In this document: one piece after another, positions 9,077 to 18,354 of the stretch
Numbering within the stretch: the first letter of the stretch is position 1
Layout of the letters: every line of letters begins with the position of its first letter
NCBI RefSeq assembly: GCF_032490495.1
Contig: NZ_JAVYJB010000006.1
Coordinates: 62,001-126,000 of the forward strand
Source of the DNA: Pilosibacter fragilis
GTDB lineage: Bacteria; Bacillota; Clostridia; Lachnospirales; Lachnospiraceae
Reading direction: 5' to 3'
Length of the DNA stretch: 64,000 bases
Program-made: the position numbers and the translations under genes
Notes under the pieces: generated by a model
Databases searched by the model: none
What the model was told of the DNA's origin: nothing
Seen by the model: only the letters and a program-made list of their open reading frames with translations

Positions 9077-10540
9077 TTACATCTTCTCACCCGGGATGAC
9101 CGGAACCGCGCCCTGCGGAACCGGGCAGGTGTAGCCGCCATAGCGTTTCATCTTTTTATTGAACTCGTCCTTCGCTGCCTGTAAAACATCCGGCTTCTCC
9201 ATAAGGTCGATCGCGGTAGCCGCGATGACCTTTCCCGCTAACAGCATATTCTTGTGGGCAATGGATGTCCGTCCACAGGAAACATTCTGCCAGGAATGTC
9301 CCGGTGCCTGCGCCGGGAATGTGGATGTGTTGATCTGCGCCGTCGGAATGCACCAGCTCACATCACCGACATCCGTGGATCCCATTCTCGGTTTCTCATA
9401 GTAGAGATACGGGACAAGGAACTCATTCATCGGTGTTGTGCCGTGTTTGGACTTCTCATCAACATATTCGTAGATATCGCTGCTGTCCTCCGTCGCATCT
9501 CCCGGGAGCTTATCAGACTTCATCTCAACGGAATCGTAGAGGGCTTTCGCGTACTTTAATTCTTCTTCCGTGTAATGGCAGACACCGAGATCATTGAAGT
9601 TGTCCCACATAAGGGACTCCAGGACCTTGTTCGGAACGGTATTGGAGCAGCCGTCGATAAACTTCTTCTCCATCTTTGTATCTGTCATCATGGATGCCGC
9701 AAGAGCAATCCGGTCAACTCTCTCCTGAAGCTCCAGCGCGTCCTTTACCCAGATGGAGCGGACCATATAGAGGACCTGCGCCTTTGGCTGTACCACGTTC
9801 GGAGAATCTCCACCGGCATCTGTGATGGAGTAATGGATCCTCGCGCTGTCCGGCATATGCTCTCTTAAGAACTGGACGCCAATGTTCATAAGCTCCACCG
9901 CGTCGAGGGCAGAACGTCCCTTGTCCGGCGCGCCCGCCGCATGGGAGGCAACACCGGTAAACTTATACTCTGTCTGGATACAGGTGTTGCAGGTACCGGA
10001 AGTAACCTGATTCACATTCCCCGGATGCCAGGTGAGAGCCGCGTCGCACTCCGCGAACACGCCGTCTCTTGCCATAAATGCTTTTGTAGCGGCACCTTCC
10101 TCACCAGGGCAGCCGTAAAGGATCACTTTACCGCTTCCCTCACCTTTTTCTTCCAGATATTTTTTTATAGCAAAAGCCGCAGCCATGGAACCCGCGCCTA
10201 AAAGGTTGTGGCCGCAGCCGTGGCCGTTTCCGTCTGTGACAAGCTCTTTTCTGGTCTCTGATCCGGCGATCTGGGAAAGGCCTGTCAGAGCATCATACTC
10301 GGCGAGAATTCCGATCACCGGCTTTCCGGAACCGTAGGAAGCACGGAATGCAGTCTCAATGTTGTCAAAGGGATGTTCGACTGTAAATCCTTCTTCTTTT
10401 AATACCTTTGCGTAAAGTTCACCGGATTTGTACTCTCTCAGGGAAAGCTCCGCATAATCCCAGATCTTATCGGATACGTCGGTGATCACGCCGGATTTCT
10501 CGTCGATATAATCGAATGCTGTCTGTTTGGATGCTGACAT
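9077..10540 (-). CDS. M20-family amidohydrolase (AbgB-like)
   Basis: 487 residues counted from the ATG at 10538-10540, which has an AGGAG site 8 bases upstream; the longer frame to 10582 runs into the preceding terminator hairpin and is not used. The family hydrolyses amide bonds of N-acyl amino acids or p-aminobenzoyl-glutamate-like substrates with a dinuclear metal site. Visible hallmarks are GILAEYDALTGL, GHGCGHNLLGAGS (metal-binding histidines), YGCPGEEG (catalytic Glu pair) and an internal dimerisation domain. It has no signal peptide. It follows the amino-acid ABC transporter genes on the same strand, so it probably processes an imported peptide-like or acylated amino acid. The substrate is inferred only. 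Confidence 0.88.
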   Translation of the reverse strand: MSASKQTAFDYIDEKSGVITDVSDKIWDYAELSLREYKSGELYAKVLKEEGFTVEHPFDNIETAFRASYGSGKPVIGILAEYDALTGLSQIAGSETRKELVTDGNGHGCGHNLLGAGSMAAAFAIKKYLEEKGEGSGKVILYGCPGEEGAATKAFMARDGVFAECDAALTWHPGNVNQVTSGTCNTCIQTEYKFTGVASHAAGAPDKGRSALDAVELMNIGVQFLREHMPDSARIHYSITDAGGDSPNVVQPKAQVLYMVRSIWVKDALELQERVDRIALAASMMTDTKMEKKFIDGCSNTVPNKVLESLMWDNFNDLGVCHYTEEELKYAKALYDSVEMKSDKLPGDATEDSSDIYEYVDEKSKHGTTPMNEFLVPYLYYEKPRMGSTDVGDVSWCIPTAQINTSTFPAQAPGHSWQNVSCGRTSIAHKNMLLAGKVIAATAIDLMEKPDVLQAAKDEFNKKMKRYGGYTCPVPQGAVPVIPGEKM

Positions 10541-10560
10541 GTCATGTTCTCCTTTCAAAA

Positions 10561-10601
10561 ATCCCGCCAGGCAAGACTTCAAAAGTCTGCCTGAGCGGGA
10601 T
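10561..10601 (-). terminator. Hairpin terminator/attenuator between glnQ-like gene and amidohydrolase
   Basis: Minus strand: ATCCCGCTCAGGCAGACTT pairs with AAGTCTTGCCTGGCGGGAT and is followed by TTTTT. The amidohydrolase ribosome site starts only a few bases later, so read-through would join both genes in one transcript. Confidence 0.8.
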
Positions 10602-10640
10602 ATGGCTCCTGTTAAAACAGCTTTTCCCGCTGTTCTTTCA

Positions 10641-11387
10641 TCAGTATAATACCTTGCTTAAAAATTCCTGTGTCCTCGGGTTCTGCGGATGATTGAAGAC
10701 CTCATCCGGAGTGCCTTTCTCCGCGATCACGCCGCCATCCATAAAGAATACGCGGTCGGAAATCTCCCTCGCAAATCCCATCTCATGGGTTACGATCACA
10801 GTAGTCATTCCTGTCTTTACAAGGTCCTTGATAACATGAAGAACCTCTCCTACCATCTCCGGATCAAGGGCGGAAGTCGGCTCATCAAAAAGCATAACAT
10901 CCGGTTCCATCGCCAGTGCGCGCACGATCGCAAGGCGCTGTTTCTGTCCGCCGGAAAGCTTCTTTGGGAACTGGTTCTCCTTATCCGCAAGACCAACGCG
11001 GTTTAAAAGCTCCCGCATCATCTCGTCGGCTTCCTTCTGTGTTTTCTTTCCGAGAAGGACCGGGGCGAGCGTTACGTTCTTTCCAACTGTAAGATTATTG
11101 AATACATTAAAGTGCTGGAATACCATTCCCATCTTCTGGCGATGCAGGTTGATATCCACATTCTTGTCGGTAATATCGGTTCCCTCGAAATAGATCTTTC
11201 CGGATGTCGGTGTCTCAAGAAGGTTTAAGCAGCGTAAAAATGTACTTTTACCGCCGCCGGACGGTCCGATAACAGAAACGACCTCGCCATGATTGACATG
11301 CTCGGTAACACCCTTTAATACCTGAAGACTGCCGAAGGATTTATGCAGATCTTCTACACGAATCAGTTCTTTTTCACTAGCGCTCAC
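10641..11387 (-). CDS. Polar amino-acid ABC transporter, ATP-binding protein
   Basis: 248-residue ATPase of the GlnQ/HisP type. Walker A is GPSGGGKST near residue 41, the Q-loop follows, the signature motif is LSGGQKQR (about 144-151), Walker B is VMLFDEPTSALDPE, and the switch histidine is in VTHEMGFAREISD. It energises uptake of a polar amino acid together with the permease at 11377-12066, whose gene it overlaps by 11 bp, and the lipoprotein at 12227-13198. The apparent initiator is GTG preceded by GGAGG. The specific amino acid cannot be read from the sequence. Confidence 0.95.
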   Translation of the reverse strand: MSASEKELIRVEDLHKSFGSLQVLKGVTEHVNHGEVVSVIGPSGGGKSTFLRCLNLLETPTSGKIYFEGTDITDKNVDINLHRQKMGMVFQHFNVFNNLTVGKNVTLAPVLLGKKTQKEADEMMRELLNRVGLADKENQFPKKLSGGQKQRLAIVRALAMEPDVMLFDEPTSALDPEMVGEVLHVIKDLVKTGMTTVIVTHEMGFAREISDRVFFMDGGVIAEKGTPDEVFNHPQNPRTQEFLSKVLY

Positions 11388-12066
11388 TTGCGTTCATCCT
11401 CCTCTCCAGTAAAGCAATCAGCTTGGACATGATAAATGTCACGCCGAAGTAAATGATACCAACGATGGTTAACGGCTCAAGTACACGGAATGTAAGACCG
11501 TTGATGGTCTTAAACTGGGTCATAAGTTCTCCGATAAAGAACGTGGACGCCAGAGATGTCTCCTTGACGATCGCTACAAACTCGTTGCAGAGTGCCGGAA
11601 GAATATTCTTGACTGCCTGCGGGAGAACGATATGGATCATGGTCTGACGCGCGTTTAAGCCCAGGGAACGTGCTGCTTCAGTCTGTCCGACATCGACAGC
11701 CTGAATACCTGCGCGGACGATCTCACAGACATAGGCGGTAGAGTTTACACAGCAGGCAGTCATAACGCATGTAAACTCGCTCAAGTTGAAGAACGGGAGC
11801 CAGGTCGGCAGCATAAAGTAGAAGAAATATAACTGCAGCAGGATCGGCGTACCGCGGATAATTTCGACATAAACGGTAGCGATCAGCCGGAGCGGCTTAA
11901 ATTTTCCGATGCCCACGTTGCTGCGGCGCATCAGTGCCATCAGAGAACCGAAAACGGTACTGATGAGGACGGTGAGGAGACCCATAAACAGTGTCATTCC
12001 AAGACCCTGTAAGAATAAGTTCCAGTACTTCATCCAGACTTTTAACATGACGTTAAGAAACTCCAT
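11377..12066 (-). CDS. Polar amino-acid ABC transporter, permease
   Basis: 229-residue integral membrane protein of the HisM/GlnP family. It has about five hydrophobic segments and the EAA loop, EAARSLGLNARQTMIHIVLPQA (about 125-146), that docks onto the ATPase. The N-terminal permease signature (FLQGLGMTLFMGLLTVLIS) is also present. The start ATG has GGAG eight bases before it. One permease gene is seen, so the channel is probably a homodimer. Confidence 0.94.
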   Translation of the reverse strand: MEFLNVMLKVWMKYWNLFLQGLGMTLFMGLLTVLISTVFGSLMALMRRSNVGIGKFKPLRLIATVYVEIIRGTPILLQLYFFYFMLPTWLPFFNLSEFTCVMTACCVNSTAYVCEIVRAGIQAVDVGQTEAARSLGLNARQTMIHIVLPQAVKNILPALCNEFVAIVKETSLASTFFIGELMTQFKTINGLTFRVLEPLTIVGIIYFGVTFIMSKLIALLERRMNASER

Positions 12067-12108
12067 CTGGAAAACTCCTTTCGTAGATAAAACTTGGAAA
12101 CAGACAAC

Positions 12109-12138
12109 GGTCTTTCCGGCATTTTCACCGGAAAGACC
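12109..12138 (-). promoter_or_regulatory. Intercistronic hairpin between binding protein and permease genes
   Basis: GGTCTTTCCGG / CCGGAAAGACC with an 8-nt loop and no T run. In ABC operons such a hairpin often stabilises the abundant binding-protein mRNA 3' end; that role is inference here. Confidence 0.6.
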
Positions 12139-12226
12139 GAGCTCTGTATTTTCTGTAACCTGAAGTGAAAACCAATTCCGGCCTTCGCAGATCTTCCATC
12201 ACGGAACGAAACGATCTGCTCCGAAA

Positions 12227-13198
12227 TTAGTTCGTCTCGATACCGAGCTTCTCAGCAAGGGCAACCGCCTCTTCCCTCCACTGCTCATAGAGACCTTTCT
12301 CGTTAACTTCAACGATCACTTCGTTGATCGCATTTAAAAGATCATCATCGCCTTTCTTGACCGCGATAACGTTACCTTCACTTGAATAGTCAAACATGAA
12401 ATCTGCCATTGCGATATCATCATATGTCTTTGCAAGGGATTCACCGTTATCACCGGATACAGCGAGTGCGTCAACCTTGCCTGTTGTTAACATCATAACA
12501 CCGTCTGTTATATTTGTCACTAACTGGATCTGAACGTCAGACGGAAGCTGCTCTGTAGCAAGCTTGTTCTGTAAGGTTGCGTTCTGGGTAGCAACCTTCT
12601 TGCCTGCGAAGGATTCTGCTGTATTGTACTGGGAAGCAAGTTCCTTCTTAACTAAAAGGCCCTGACCTTTCTTCGTGTTTACATTGTAACGCTCAGAAAG
12701 TCCCATAGCCTCTGCACGCTCATCTGTGTAAGCGAAGCCGGAGATACCCATATCAATGTTTCCGGAAATAACTGCCTGCTGGATCGCAGAGAACTCCATC
12801 GGCTTGATCTCAAGCTCTACACCAAGCTTCTCAGCGATGTATTTTGCAAGCTCTACATCGGCACCGACATACTCGGTTGTTCCGCTGCTGACATCCTTGA
12901 ATTCCCACGGAGCGAAATCCGGAGATGTTCCCATTGTGAGCTTTCCTGATGCAAGAACTTTTCCGAGATGACCATTCGGATCTACATTCTCAAGTGCCTT
13001 TAAGGAACCTCCCGCTGCGGCTGCTGCCTCTGTCTTATCTGTTTCCTTTGATTCAGCCGCTGTTGTCGCGTCGGCTGTTGTTGTCTCGGCTGCCGTTGTT
13101 GCTGCTGCCGTTGTCTCAGTGGTCTTGGAGCTTCCGCATCCTGTAAGGGCAGCAATGACCGCTGCTGTTGTCATAGCTAAAACAATGTTCTTCTTCAT
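12227..13198 (-). CDS. Amino-acid ABC transporter substrate-binding lipoprotein
   Basis: 323-residue exported lipoprotein that captures the substrate for the transporter encoded downstream. Signal peptide with an LTGC lipobox places the lipidated cysteine at residue 21. A low-complexity Thr/Ala-rich linker (about 24-68) separates the membrane anchor from the SBP_bac_3 domain, which begins around GKLTMGTSPDFAPWEF and contains GADVELAKYIAEKLG and DMGISGFAYTDERAEAMGLS. The family binds polar amino acids in a two-lobed cleft. A near-perfect sigma-A promoter lies about 65 bp upstream. Confidence 0.94.
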   Translation of the reverse strand: MKKNIVLAMTTAAVIAALTGCGSSKTTETTAAATTAAETTTADATTAAESKETDKTEAAAAAGGSLKALENVDPNGHLGKVLASGKLTMGTSPDFAPWEFKDVSSGTTEYVGADVELAKYIAEKLGVELEIKPMEFSAIQQAVISGNIDMGISGFAYTDERAEAMGLSERYNVNTKKGQGLLVKKELASQYNTAESFAGKKVATQNATLQNKLATEQLPSDVQIQLVTNITDGVMMLTTGKVDALAVSGDNGESLAKTYDDIAMADFMFDYSSEGNVIAVKKGDDDLLNAINEVIVEVNEKGLYEQWREEAVALAEKLGIETN

Positions 13199-13261
13199 AA
13201 TCGATCCTCTCCTCTTCGTTTCTATCTTTTTCTATGTCTCACATGTGTGATGTTGATACGC

Positions 13262-13290
13262 ATTATAATGTATAATTATTCTTTTGTAAA
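13262..13290 (-). promoter_or_regulatory. Sigma-A promoter of the amino-acid transporter operon
   Basis: Minus strand: -35 TTTACA (13285-13290), 17-bp spacer, consensus -10 TATAAT (13262-13267). A CACATGTG palindrome lies about 15 bp downstream in the leader. The 13300-13500 stretch upstream is AT-rich with no gene seen. Confidence 0.75.
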
Positions 13291-13505
13291 GCACTTTTTT
13301 ATGTTTTTTTTACAAATTATGCATTATATACAACTTTTAGTGTATATTTATATCGTTTCATGCAGTTTTTCCAATGTTTTATACATTATCAATGCATATA
13401 TTTATCTTGGTAAAGCGTTAATATTTCTTTTTTTGTGTAGCGCGGCACCTCTTTCACTTTTCCAGCATACATTTCCGGCATACGCTGCCAGGGGACAACG
13501 CAAAA

Positions 13506-13541
13506 AGCAGCCCATCTCACTCCATCGTGAAACGGGCTGCT
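13506..13541 (-). terminator. Intrinsic terminator of carAB
   Basis: Minus strand: AGCAGCCC / GGGCTGCT with an 20-nt loop followed by a T run, about 20 bases after the carB stop. Confidence 0.85.
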
Positions 13542-13560
13542 CTTCTATTTTTTACCAATA

Positions 13561-16500
13561 TCAGATTTCAGCAATATCGATCAGTGTAAGTTCTTTTGCA
13601 CGATTTTCCATACTTGTCACAAGCGCTCTCGCAGTATCGACTGCTGTGAGAACGGTAACGCCTGTCTCGATGGCATTCCGGCGGATGATAAAGCCGTCAT
13701 GGCTTCTCTCTGCGCCCTGTGCAGGGATATCGATGACAAGGTCGATCTCATGTCCAAGGATCAGGTCAAGAAGGTTCGGAGACTCCTGCTCGATCTTTCT
13801 TACCGGAATGACCTTTACGCCGTGCTCATTGAAATACTTTGCGGTTCCTGCGGTACAGAAGATACGGTAACCCTGTGCCTTGAATCTCGCAGCAATGTCG
13901 AGCATCTCTTCCTTATCGGAATCACGGACAGTCATGACCATGTTCTTATACTTCGGAAGCTTGATACCTGCACCCTGGAAAGCCTTGTAAAGAGCCTCGT
14001 TGAAGGTCTTTGCAATACCGAGGCATTCACCTGTGGATTTCATCTCCGGTCCAAGGCTGATATCAGCCCCGCGGATCTTCTCGAAGGAGAATACCGGCAT
14101 CTTCACTGCGTAGTAATCTGCCTCTTTCTGGAGTCCCGGTGTGTAGCCGAGTTCCCGGATCGTGTGACCACAGATGATCTGGGTTGCCAGCGGTACGATC
14201 GGGATTCCGGTTACCTTGCTGATATATGGGACGGTTCTGGAGGAACGCGGGTTGACCTCGATGATAAATACACCTTCATCATTTACAATAAACTGGATGT
14301 TGATCATTCCCTTGACATGGAGCGCCCTTGCGAGCTTCTCTGTGTATTCCACGATCGTCTTCTTGTTGTCCTCGGTGATGCTCTTCGCCGGATATACGGA
14401 GATACTGTCGCCGGAATGGATACCGGTACGCTCGATATGCTCCATGATACCCGGGATCAGAATATCGGTACCGTCGCAGATCGCATCGACCTCGATCTCC
14501 TTACCCATGATATACTTATCAACTAAGATCGGATGCTCCTGAGTGATCCGGTTGATGATGCCGATAAACTCGTCGATATCCTCATCGCAGATCGCGATCT
14601 GCATGCCCTGTCCGCCAAGAACGTAGGACGGACGAACGAGTACCGGATAGCCTAACTCGTTTGCTGCCTTTTTCGCTTCTTCCGCTGTAAATACAGTCTG
14701 TCCCTTTGCTCTCGGAATCTGGCACTGCTCAAGGATCTCATCGAAGAGTTCTCTGTCCTCAGCGGCATCGACATCCTCGGCAGCGGTTCCCAGGATCGGG
14801 ACTCCCATCTTCATCAGAGCCTCTGTGAGCTTGATGGCTGTCTGCCCACCGAACTGGACAACTGCTCCGTCCGGTTTCTCGATATCAACGATGCTCTCCA
14901 CATCCTCCGGAGTCAGCGGTTCGAAATACAGCTTATTCGCGATGTCGAAGTCTGTGCTGACGGTCTCCGGGTTATTGTTGATGATGACGGTCTCAAAGCC
15001 CTCTTTTTCGAAGGCCCAGGTGCTGTGAACAGAACAGAAGTCGAACTCGATACCCTGACCGATACGGATCGGACCGGAACCGAGAACGAGAACCTTCTTC
15101 TTCTCAGTCTCTCCTTCTGCCTCATTCTCACTTCCAAAGCAGGAGTAATAGTATGGAGTTTCAGCTGCAAACTCAGCCGCACAGGTATCTACCATCTTGA
15201 AGGCAGCACGGATGCCGTTTGCATGACGCATCTCCTTGATCTCGTTTTCCGTGAGACCAGTGAGTCTCGCGATCACATGATCCGGGAATTCAATGCGCTT
15301 TGCTTCCTTTAAAAGATCCGCGTCGAGGTTCTTCCCGGCTTTCTTTAAGGCATTCTCCATCTCAACGAGGATCATTAATTTATCGATGAACCAGATATCG
15401 ATCTTCGTGATATCATGGATCAGCTCGTAATCGAAGCCGCGGCGGAGTGCCTCTGCAATGACCCAGATCCGGCGGTCATCCACGTTGTAAAGCTGCTCTT
15501 TTAACTGTTCATCTGTGAGTCCGCTGTAGTCGTAAGACATTAAGGAGTCCACGTGCTGCTCCAGAGAGCGGATCGCTTTCATTAAGCCACCCTCAAAGCT
15601 TGTGCAGATACTCATGACCTCACCGGTTGCTTTCATCTGGGTTCCTAACTTATGACTCGCACTGATGAATTTATCGAAGGGAAGTCTCGGCATCTTGACT
15701 ACCACATAGTCAAGCATCGGCTCGAAGCTTGCGTAGGTCTTCTTTGTAACAGCGTTCTTGATCTCATCCAGTGTGTAGCCGAGGGCGATCTTCGCGGCAA
15801 CCTTCGCGATCGGATATCCTGTCGCCTTGGACGCAAGGGCGGAGGAACGGCTTACACGCGGGTTTACCTCAATTACACAGTACTCAAAGCTCTCCGGGTG
15901 AAGCGCGTACTGTACATTGCAGCCACCGGTGATACCGAGTTCTGTGATGATCTTTAACGCGGAGGTACGGAGCATCTGGTACTCTTTATCTCCAAGGGTC
16001 TGGGACGGGGCGACAACGATACTGTCACCGGTATGTACGCCCACAGGGTCGATATTCTCCATGTTGCAGACGGTGATCACATTGCCTGCGCCGTCACGCA
16101 TAACTTCGTACTCGATCTCTTTCCAGCCTGCGATACAGCGCTCTACAAGGACCTGGCCCACACGGGATAAACGGAGTCCGTTCTCCAGGATCTCTGCGCA
16201 CTGCTCTTCATTATAAGCAATACCGCCGCCGGAGCCGCCAAGGGTATAAGCCGGACGGAGAACGACCGGATAACCGATCTCCTTTGCAACAGCAAGACCT
16301 GTGTTCACATCCTCAACGATCTCAGACGGAGCCACCGGTTCGCCGATCTTTTCCATTGTCTCCTTGAACATTTCACGGTCTTCGGCTTTTTTGATCGTGA
16401 GGGCTGTTGTACCGATAAGGCGCACGTTGTTTGCCTTTAAGATACCGGCCTCCTCCAGTTCCATCGCAAGGTTTAAGCCGGCCTGGCCGCCAAGGGTCGG

Positions 16501-16761
16501 GAGGACACTGTCCGGTTTTTCTTTCTTAATTAACTGCTCAACAACCTCAGTCGTCAGCGGCTCGATATATACCCGGTCCGCGATATCCTTGTCTGTCATG
16601 ATCGTTGCCGGGTTGGAGTTTAAGAGAACGACTTCAATGCCCTCTTCCTTTAAGGAGCGGCAGGCCTGCGTTCCCGCATAGTCAAATTCTGCGGCCTGGC
16701 CGATAACGATCGGACCGGAACCGATTACAAGTACTTTTTTGATCTCTGGATTCTTAGGCAT
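13561..16761 (-). CDS. carB: Carbamoyl-phosphate synthase, large subunit
   Basis: 1066-residue synthetase that makes carbamoyl phosphate from bicarbonate, ATP and ammonia delivered by CarA, for pyrimidine and arginine synthesis. Two homologous ATP-grasp halves are visible: one opening KKVLVIGSGPIVIGQAAEFDYAG and the second opening KKVLVLGSGPIRIGQGIEFD near residue 555. The C-terminal allosteric MGS-like domain begins around residue 935. The length matches bacterial CarB. The start codon overlaps the carA stop (TAATG), so the two subunits are translationally coupled. Confidence 0.97.
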   Translation of the reverse strand: MPKNPEIKKVLVIGSGPIVIGQAAEFDYAGTQACRSLKEEGIEVVLLNSNPATIMTDKDIADRVYIEPLTTEVVEQLIKKEKPDSVLPTLGGQAGLNLAMELEEAGILKANNVRLIGTTALTIKKAEDREMFKETMEKIGEPVAPSEIVEDVNTGLAVAKEIGYPVVLRPAYTLGGSGGGIAYNEEQCAEILENGLRLSRVGQVLVERCIAGWKEIEYEVMRDGAGNVITVCNMENIDPVGVHTGDSIVVAPSQTLGDKEYQMLRTSALKIITELGITGGCNVQYALHPESFEYCVIEVNPRVSRSSALASKATGYPIAKVAAKIALGYTLDEIKNAVTKKTYASFEPMLDYVVVKMPRLPFDKFISASHKLGTQMKATGEVMSICTSFEGGLMKAIRSLEQHVDSLMSYDYSGLTDEQLKEQLYNVDDRRIWVIAEALRRGFDYELIHDITKIDIWFIDKLMILVEMENALKKAGKNLDADLLKEAKRIEFPDHVIARLTGLTENEIKEMRHANGIRAAFKMVDTCAAEFAAETPYYYSCFGSENEAEGETEKKKVLVLGSGPIRIGQGIEFDFCSVHSTWAFEKEGFETVIINNNPETVSTDFDIANKLYFEPLTPEDVESIVDIEKPDGAVVQFGGQTAIKLTEALMKMGVPILGTAAEDVDAAEDRELFDEILEQCQIPRAKGQTVFTAEEAKKAANELGYPVLVRPSYVLGGQGMQIAICDEDIDEFIGIINRITQEHPILVDKYIMGKEIEVDAICDGTDILIPGIMEHIERTGIHSGDSISVYPAKSITEDNKKTIVEYTEKLARALHVKGMINIQFIVNDEGVFIIEVNPRSSRTVPYISKVTGIPIVPLATQIICGHTIRELGYTPGLQKEADYYAVKMPVFSFEKIRGADISLGPEMKSTGECLGIAKTFNEALYKAFQGAGIKLPKYKNMVMTVRDSDKEEMLDIAARFKAQGYRIFCTAGTAKYFNEHGVKVIPVRKIEQESPNLLDLILGHEIDLVIDIPAQGAERSHDGFIIRRNAIETGVTVLTAVDTARALVTSMENRAKELTLIDIAEI

Positions 16762-17834
16762 TATCTTTCCTCCTCCATCATGCGTAAAAAGCGGTCAAAC
16801 AGATATCCGGAATCCTGCGGTCCCGGGCATGCTTCCGGGTGGTACTGGACGGTGAAGATATTCTTGCCCACGTACTTTAATCCCTCGTTCGTCTTATCGT
16901 TCACGTTCACGAACGCCGGAACGGCAACCTCCGGATTCATGCTGTGTTCGTCTACCGCGTATCCGTGGTTCTGGGAGGAAATGTAGACGCGACCTGTCTC
17001 AAGGTCTTTTACCGGGTGGTTTCCGCCGCGGTGGCCATATTTCAGCTTATATGTATTTGCGCCTGTGGCAAGAGCCATGAGCTGATGTCCGAGACAGATG
17101 GCAAAAACAGGAACATCGGATTCATAAAACTTTCTGACTTCTTTGATGATCTCCGTGTTCTCTGCCGGATCTCCAGGGCCGTTGGAAAGCATGATTCCAT
17201 CCGGGTTTGTCTTTAAGACTTCCTCAGCCGGAGTATCTGCCGGATATACGGTCACTTCGCAGCCTCTCTTATTTAACTCTCTGGCGATATTCTTCTTTGC
17301 GCCAAAGTCCATGAGTGCAACTTTCTTTCCTTCCCCCGGGAGAACGTATTTCTCTTTTGTGGTTGTCTTTAATACAACGCCTGTTACCTTATAAGCACTG
17401 ATCCGCTCTTTCACTTCTTCCAGATCAAAAGATCCGTTCGTTGTGATCATGCCGTTCATGGTTCCTTTTTCTCTTAAAATCTTTGTGAGGGCTCTTGTAT
17501 CGATACCACTGATACCTGGAATATCCTGTTCTTCTAAGAAATGCTGAATCGTGTCCCCACTTCTGAAATTACTGGGGATCCTAGATAATTCTCTGACAAT
17601 ATAACCATCCGGCCATGCTCTTCCGGATTCCATATCTTCTTTACAAATACCGTAATTACCAATTAACGGATAAGTCATTACCACTGCCTGCCCCGCATAG
17701 GACGGATCGGTAAGGACTTCTAAATAACCGGTCATGGATGTGTTAAAAACAATTTCACTGATTACTTCCCTGGTAGAGCCGATGCTTGTTCCTTCAAACA
17801 CGGTTCCGTCTTCCAGTATTAAATATGCTTTCAT
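16761..17834 (-). CDS. carA: Carbamoyl-phosphate synthase, small (glutaminase) subunit
   Basis: 357-residue glutamine amidotransferase subunit. The N-terminal CPSase domain opens AYLILEDGTVFEGTSIGS. The class I glutaminase domain has the nucleophile in FAICLGHQLMALA (about residue 244) and the His/Glu pair in VQYHPEACPGP near the C-terminus; MLSNGPGDPAE forms the oxyanion strand. It delivers ammonia through a tunnel to CarB. A sigma-A promoter with matching boxes lies about 80 bp upstream. No PyrR-type anti-terminator structure was recognised in the leader. Confidence 0.97.
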   Translation of the reverse strand: MKAYLILEDGTVFEGTSIGSTREVISEIVFNTSMTGYLEVLTDPSYAGQAVVMTYPLIGNYGICKEDMESGRAWPDGYIVRELSRIPSNFRSGDTIQHFLEEQDIPGISGIDTRALTKILREKGTMNGMITTNGSFDLEEVKERISAYKVTGVVLKTTTKEKYVLPGEGKKVALMDFGAKKNIARELNKRGCEVTVYPADTPAEEVLKTNPDGIMLSNGPGDPAENTEIIKEVRKFYESDVPVFAICLGHQLMALATGANTYKLKYGHRGGNHPVKDLETGRVYISSQNHGYAVDEHSMNPEVAVPAFVNVNDKTNEGLKYVGKNIFTVQYHPEACPGPQDSGYLFDRFLRMMEEER

Positions 17835-17915
17835 GACGCCACCCTTTCTTCTGTGTTCGTGTTCATTTCCTGATCTGGGGAATTTTAAAAAATTATTTCA
17901 GCCCAAATTTTCACT

Positions 17916-17944
17916 ATTCTATCATGCGGTGAGAGATTTTTCAA
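17916..17944 (-). promoter_or_regulatory. Sigma-A promoter of carAB
   Basis: Minus strand: -35 TTGAAA (17939-17944), 17-bp spacer, -10 TAGAAT (17916-17921). The rest of the 17835-18354 gap is AT-rich, holds the udp promoter on the other strand, and shows no convincing gene. Confidence 0.7.
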
Positions 17945-18201
17945 CTGGTTTTTTGAAATTTTTCAAGAAATTGTTTGTGAAAGTTATGACAGGCTAACCA
18001 GCGTTGTCCGGGAGTGAAATTTTGAATTATGTTAACTCGACTGATGGGTATATTTCTTGCTGCGAAGCAAAAATATATTCTGTATTTTTTCGTGATGTCT
18101 TTCTTCCAGATAAGTATCAGCAACCGGTATCTCGTACTTTTCTGACTTCTGATATTGGATTTATTTTTTGTTGGAAGTATCTGTTCAGATATTATAAAGA
18201 G

Positions 18202-18230
18202 TTGTCTCTATTGCGGAAAAATGGTAAAAT
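18202..18230 (+). promoter_or_regulatory. Sigma-A promoter of udp
   Basis: -35 TTGTCT, 17-bp spacer, -10 TAAAAT, giving a leader of about 115 nt. The leader carries an ACAGCC / GGCTGT inverted repeat (about 18256-18308) that may fold. Confidence 0.6.
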
Positions 18231-18354
18231 GAATATTAATAAAGGAAAGATTTGAAAACAGCCCTAATACAGACGGAAGGTACCTTTCTTATTCCGAAAA
18301 TCGGCTGTAAATGCTTTTTCCTGCTTATAAACTTCTTATGCGAGGAGGCAGCTT

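Noticed and set aside
13237..13248. TCACATGTGTGA as a possible operator in the transporter leader
   Set aside because: Only the central eight bases are a true palindrome; too weak to claim.
17835..17915. Possible PyrR-type attenuator before carA
   Set aside because: No conserved anti-anti-terminator sequence or terminator hairpin could be drawn.
18004..18255. Plus-strand open frame of 83 codons between carA and udp
   Set aside because: No ribosome site, odd composition, and it overlaps the udp promoter; looks like non-coding AT-rich DNA.
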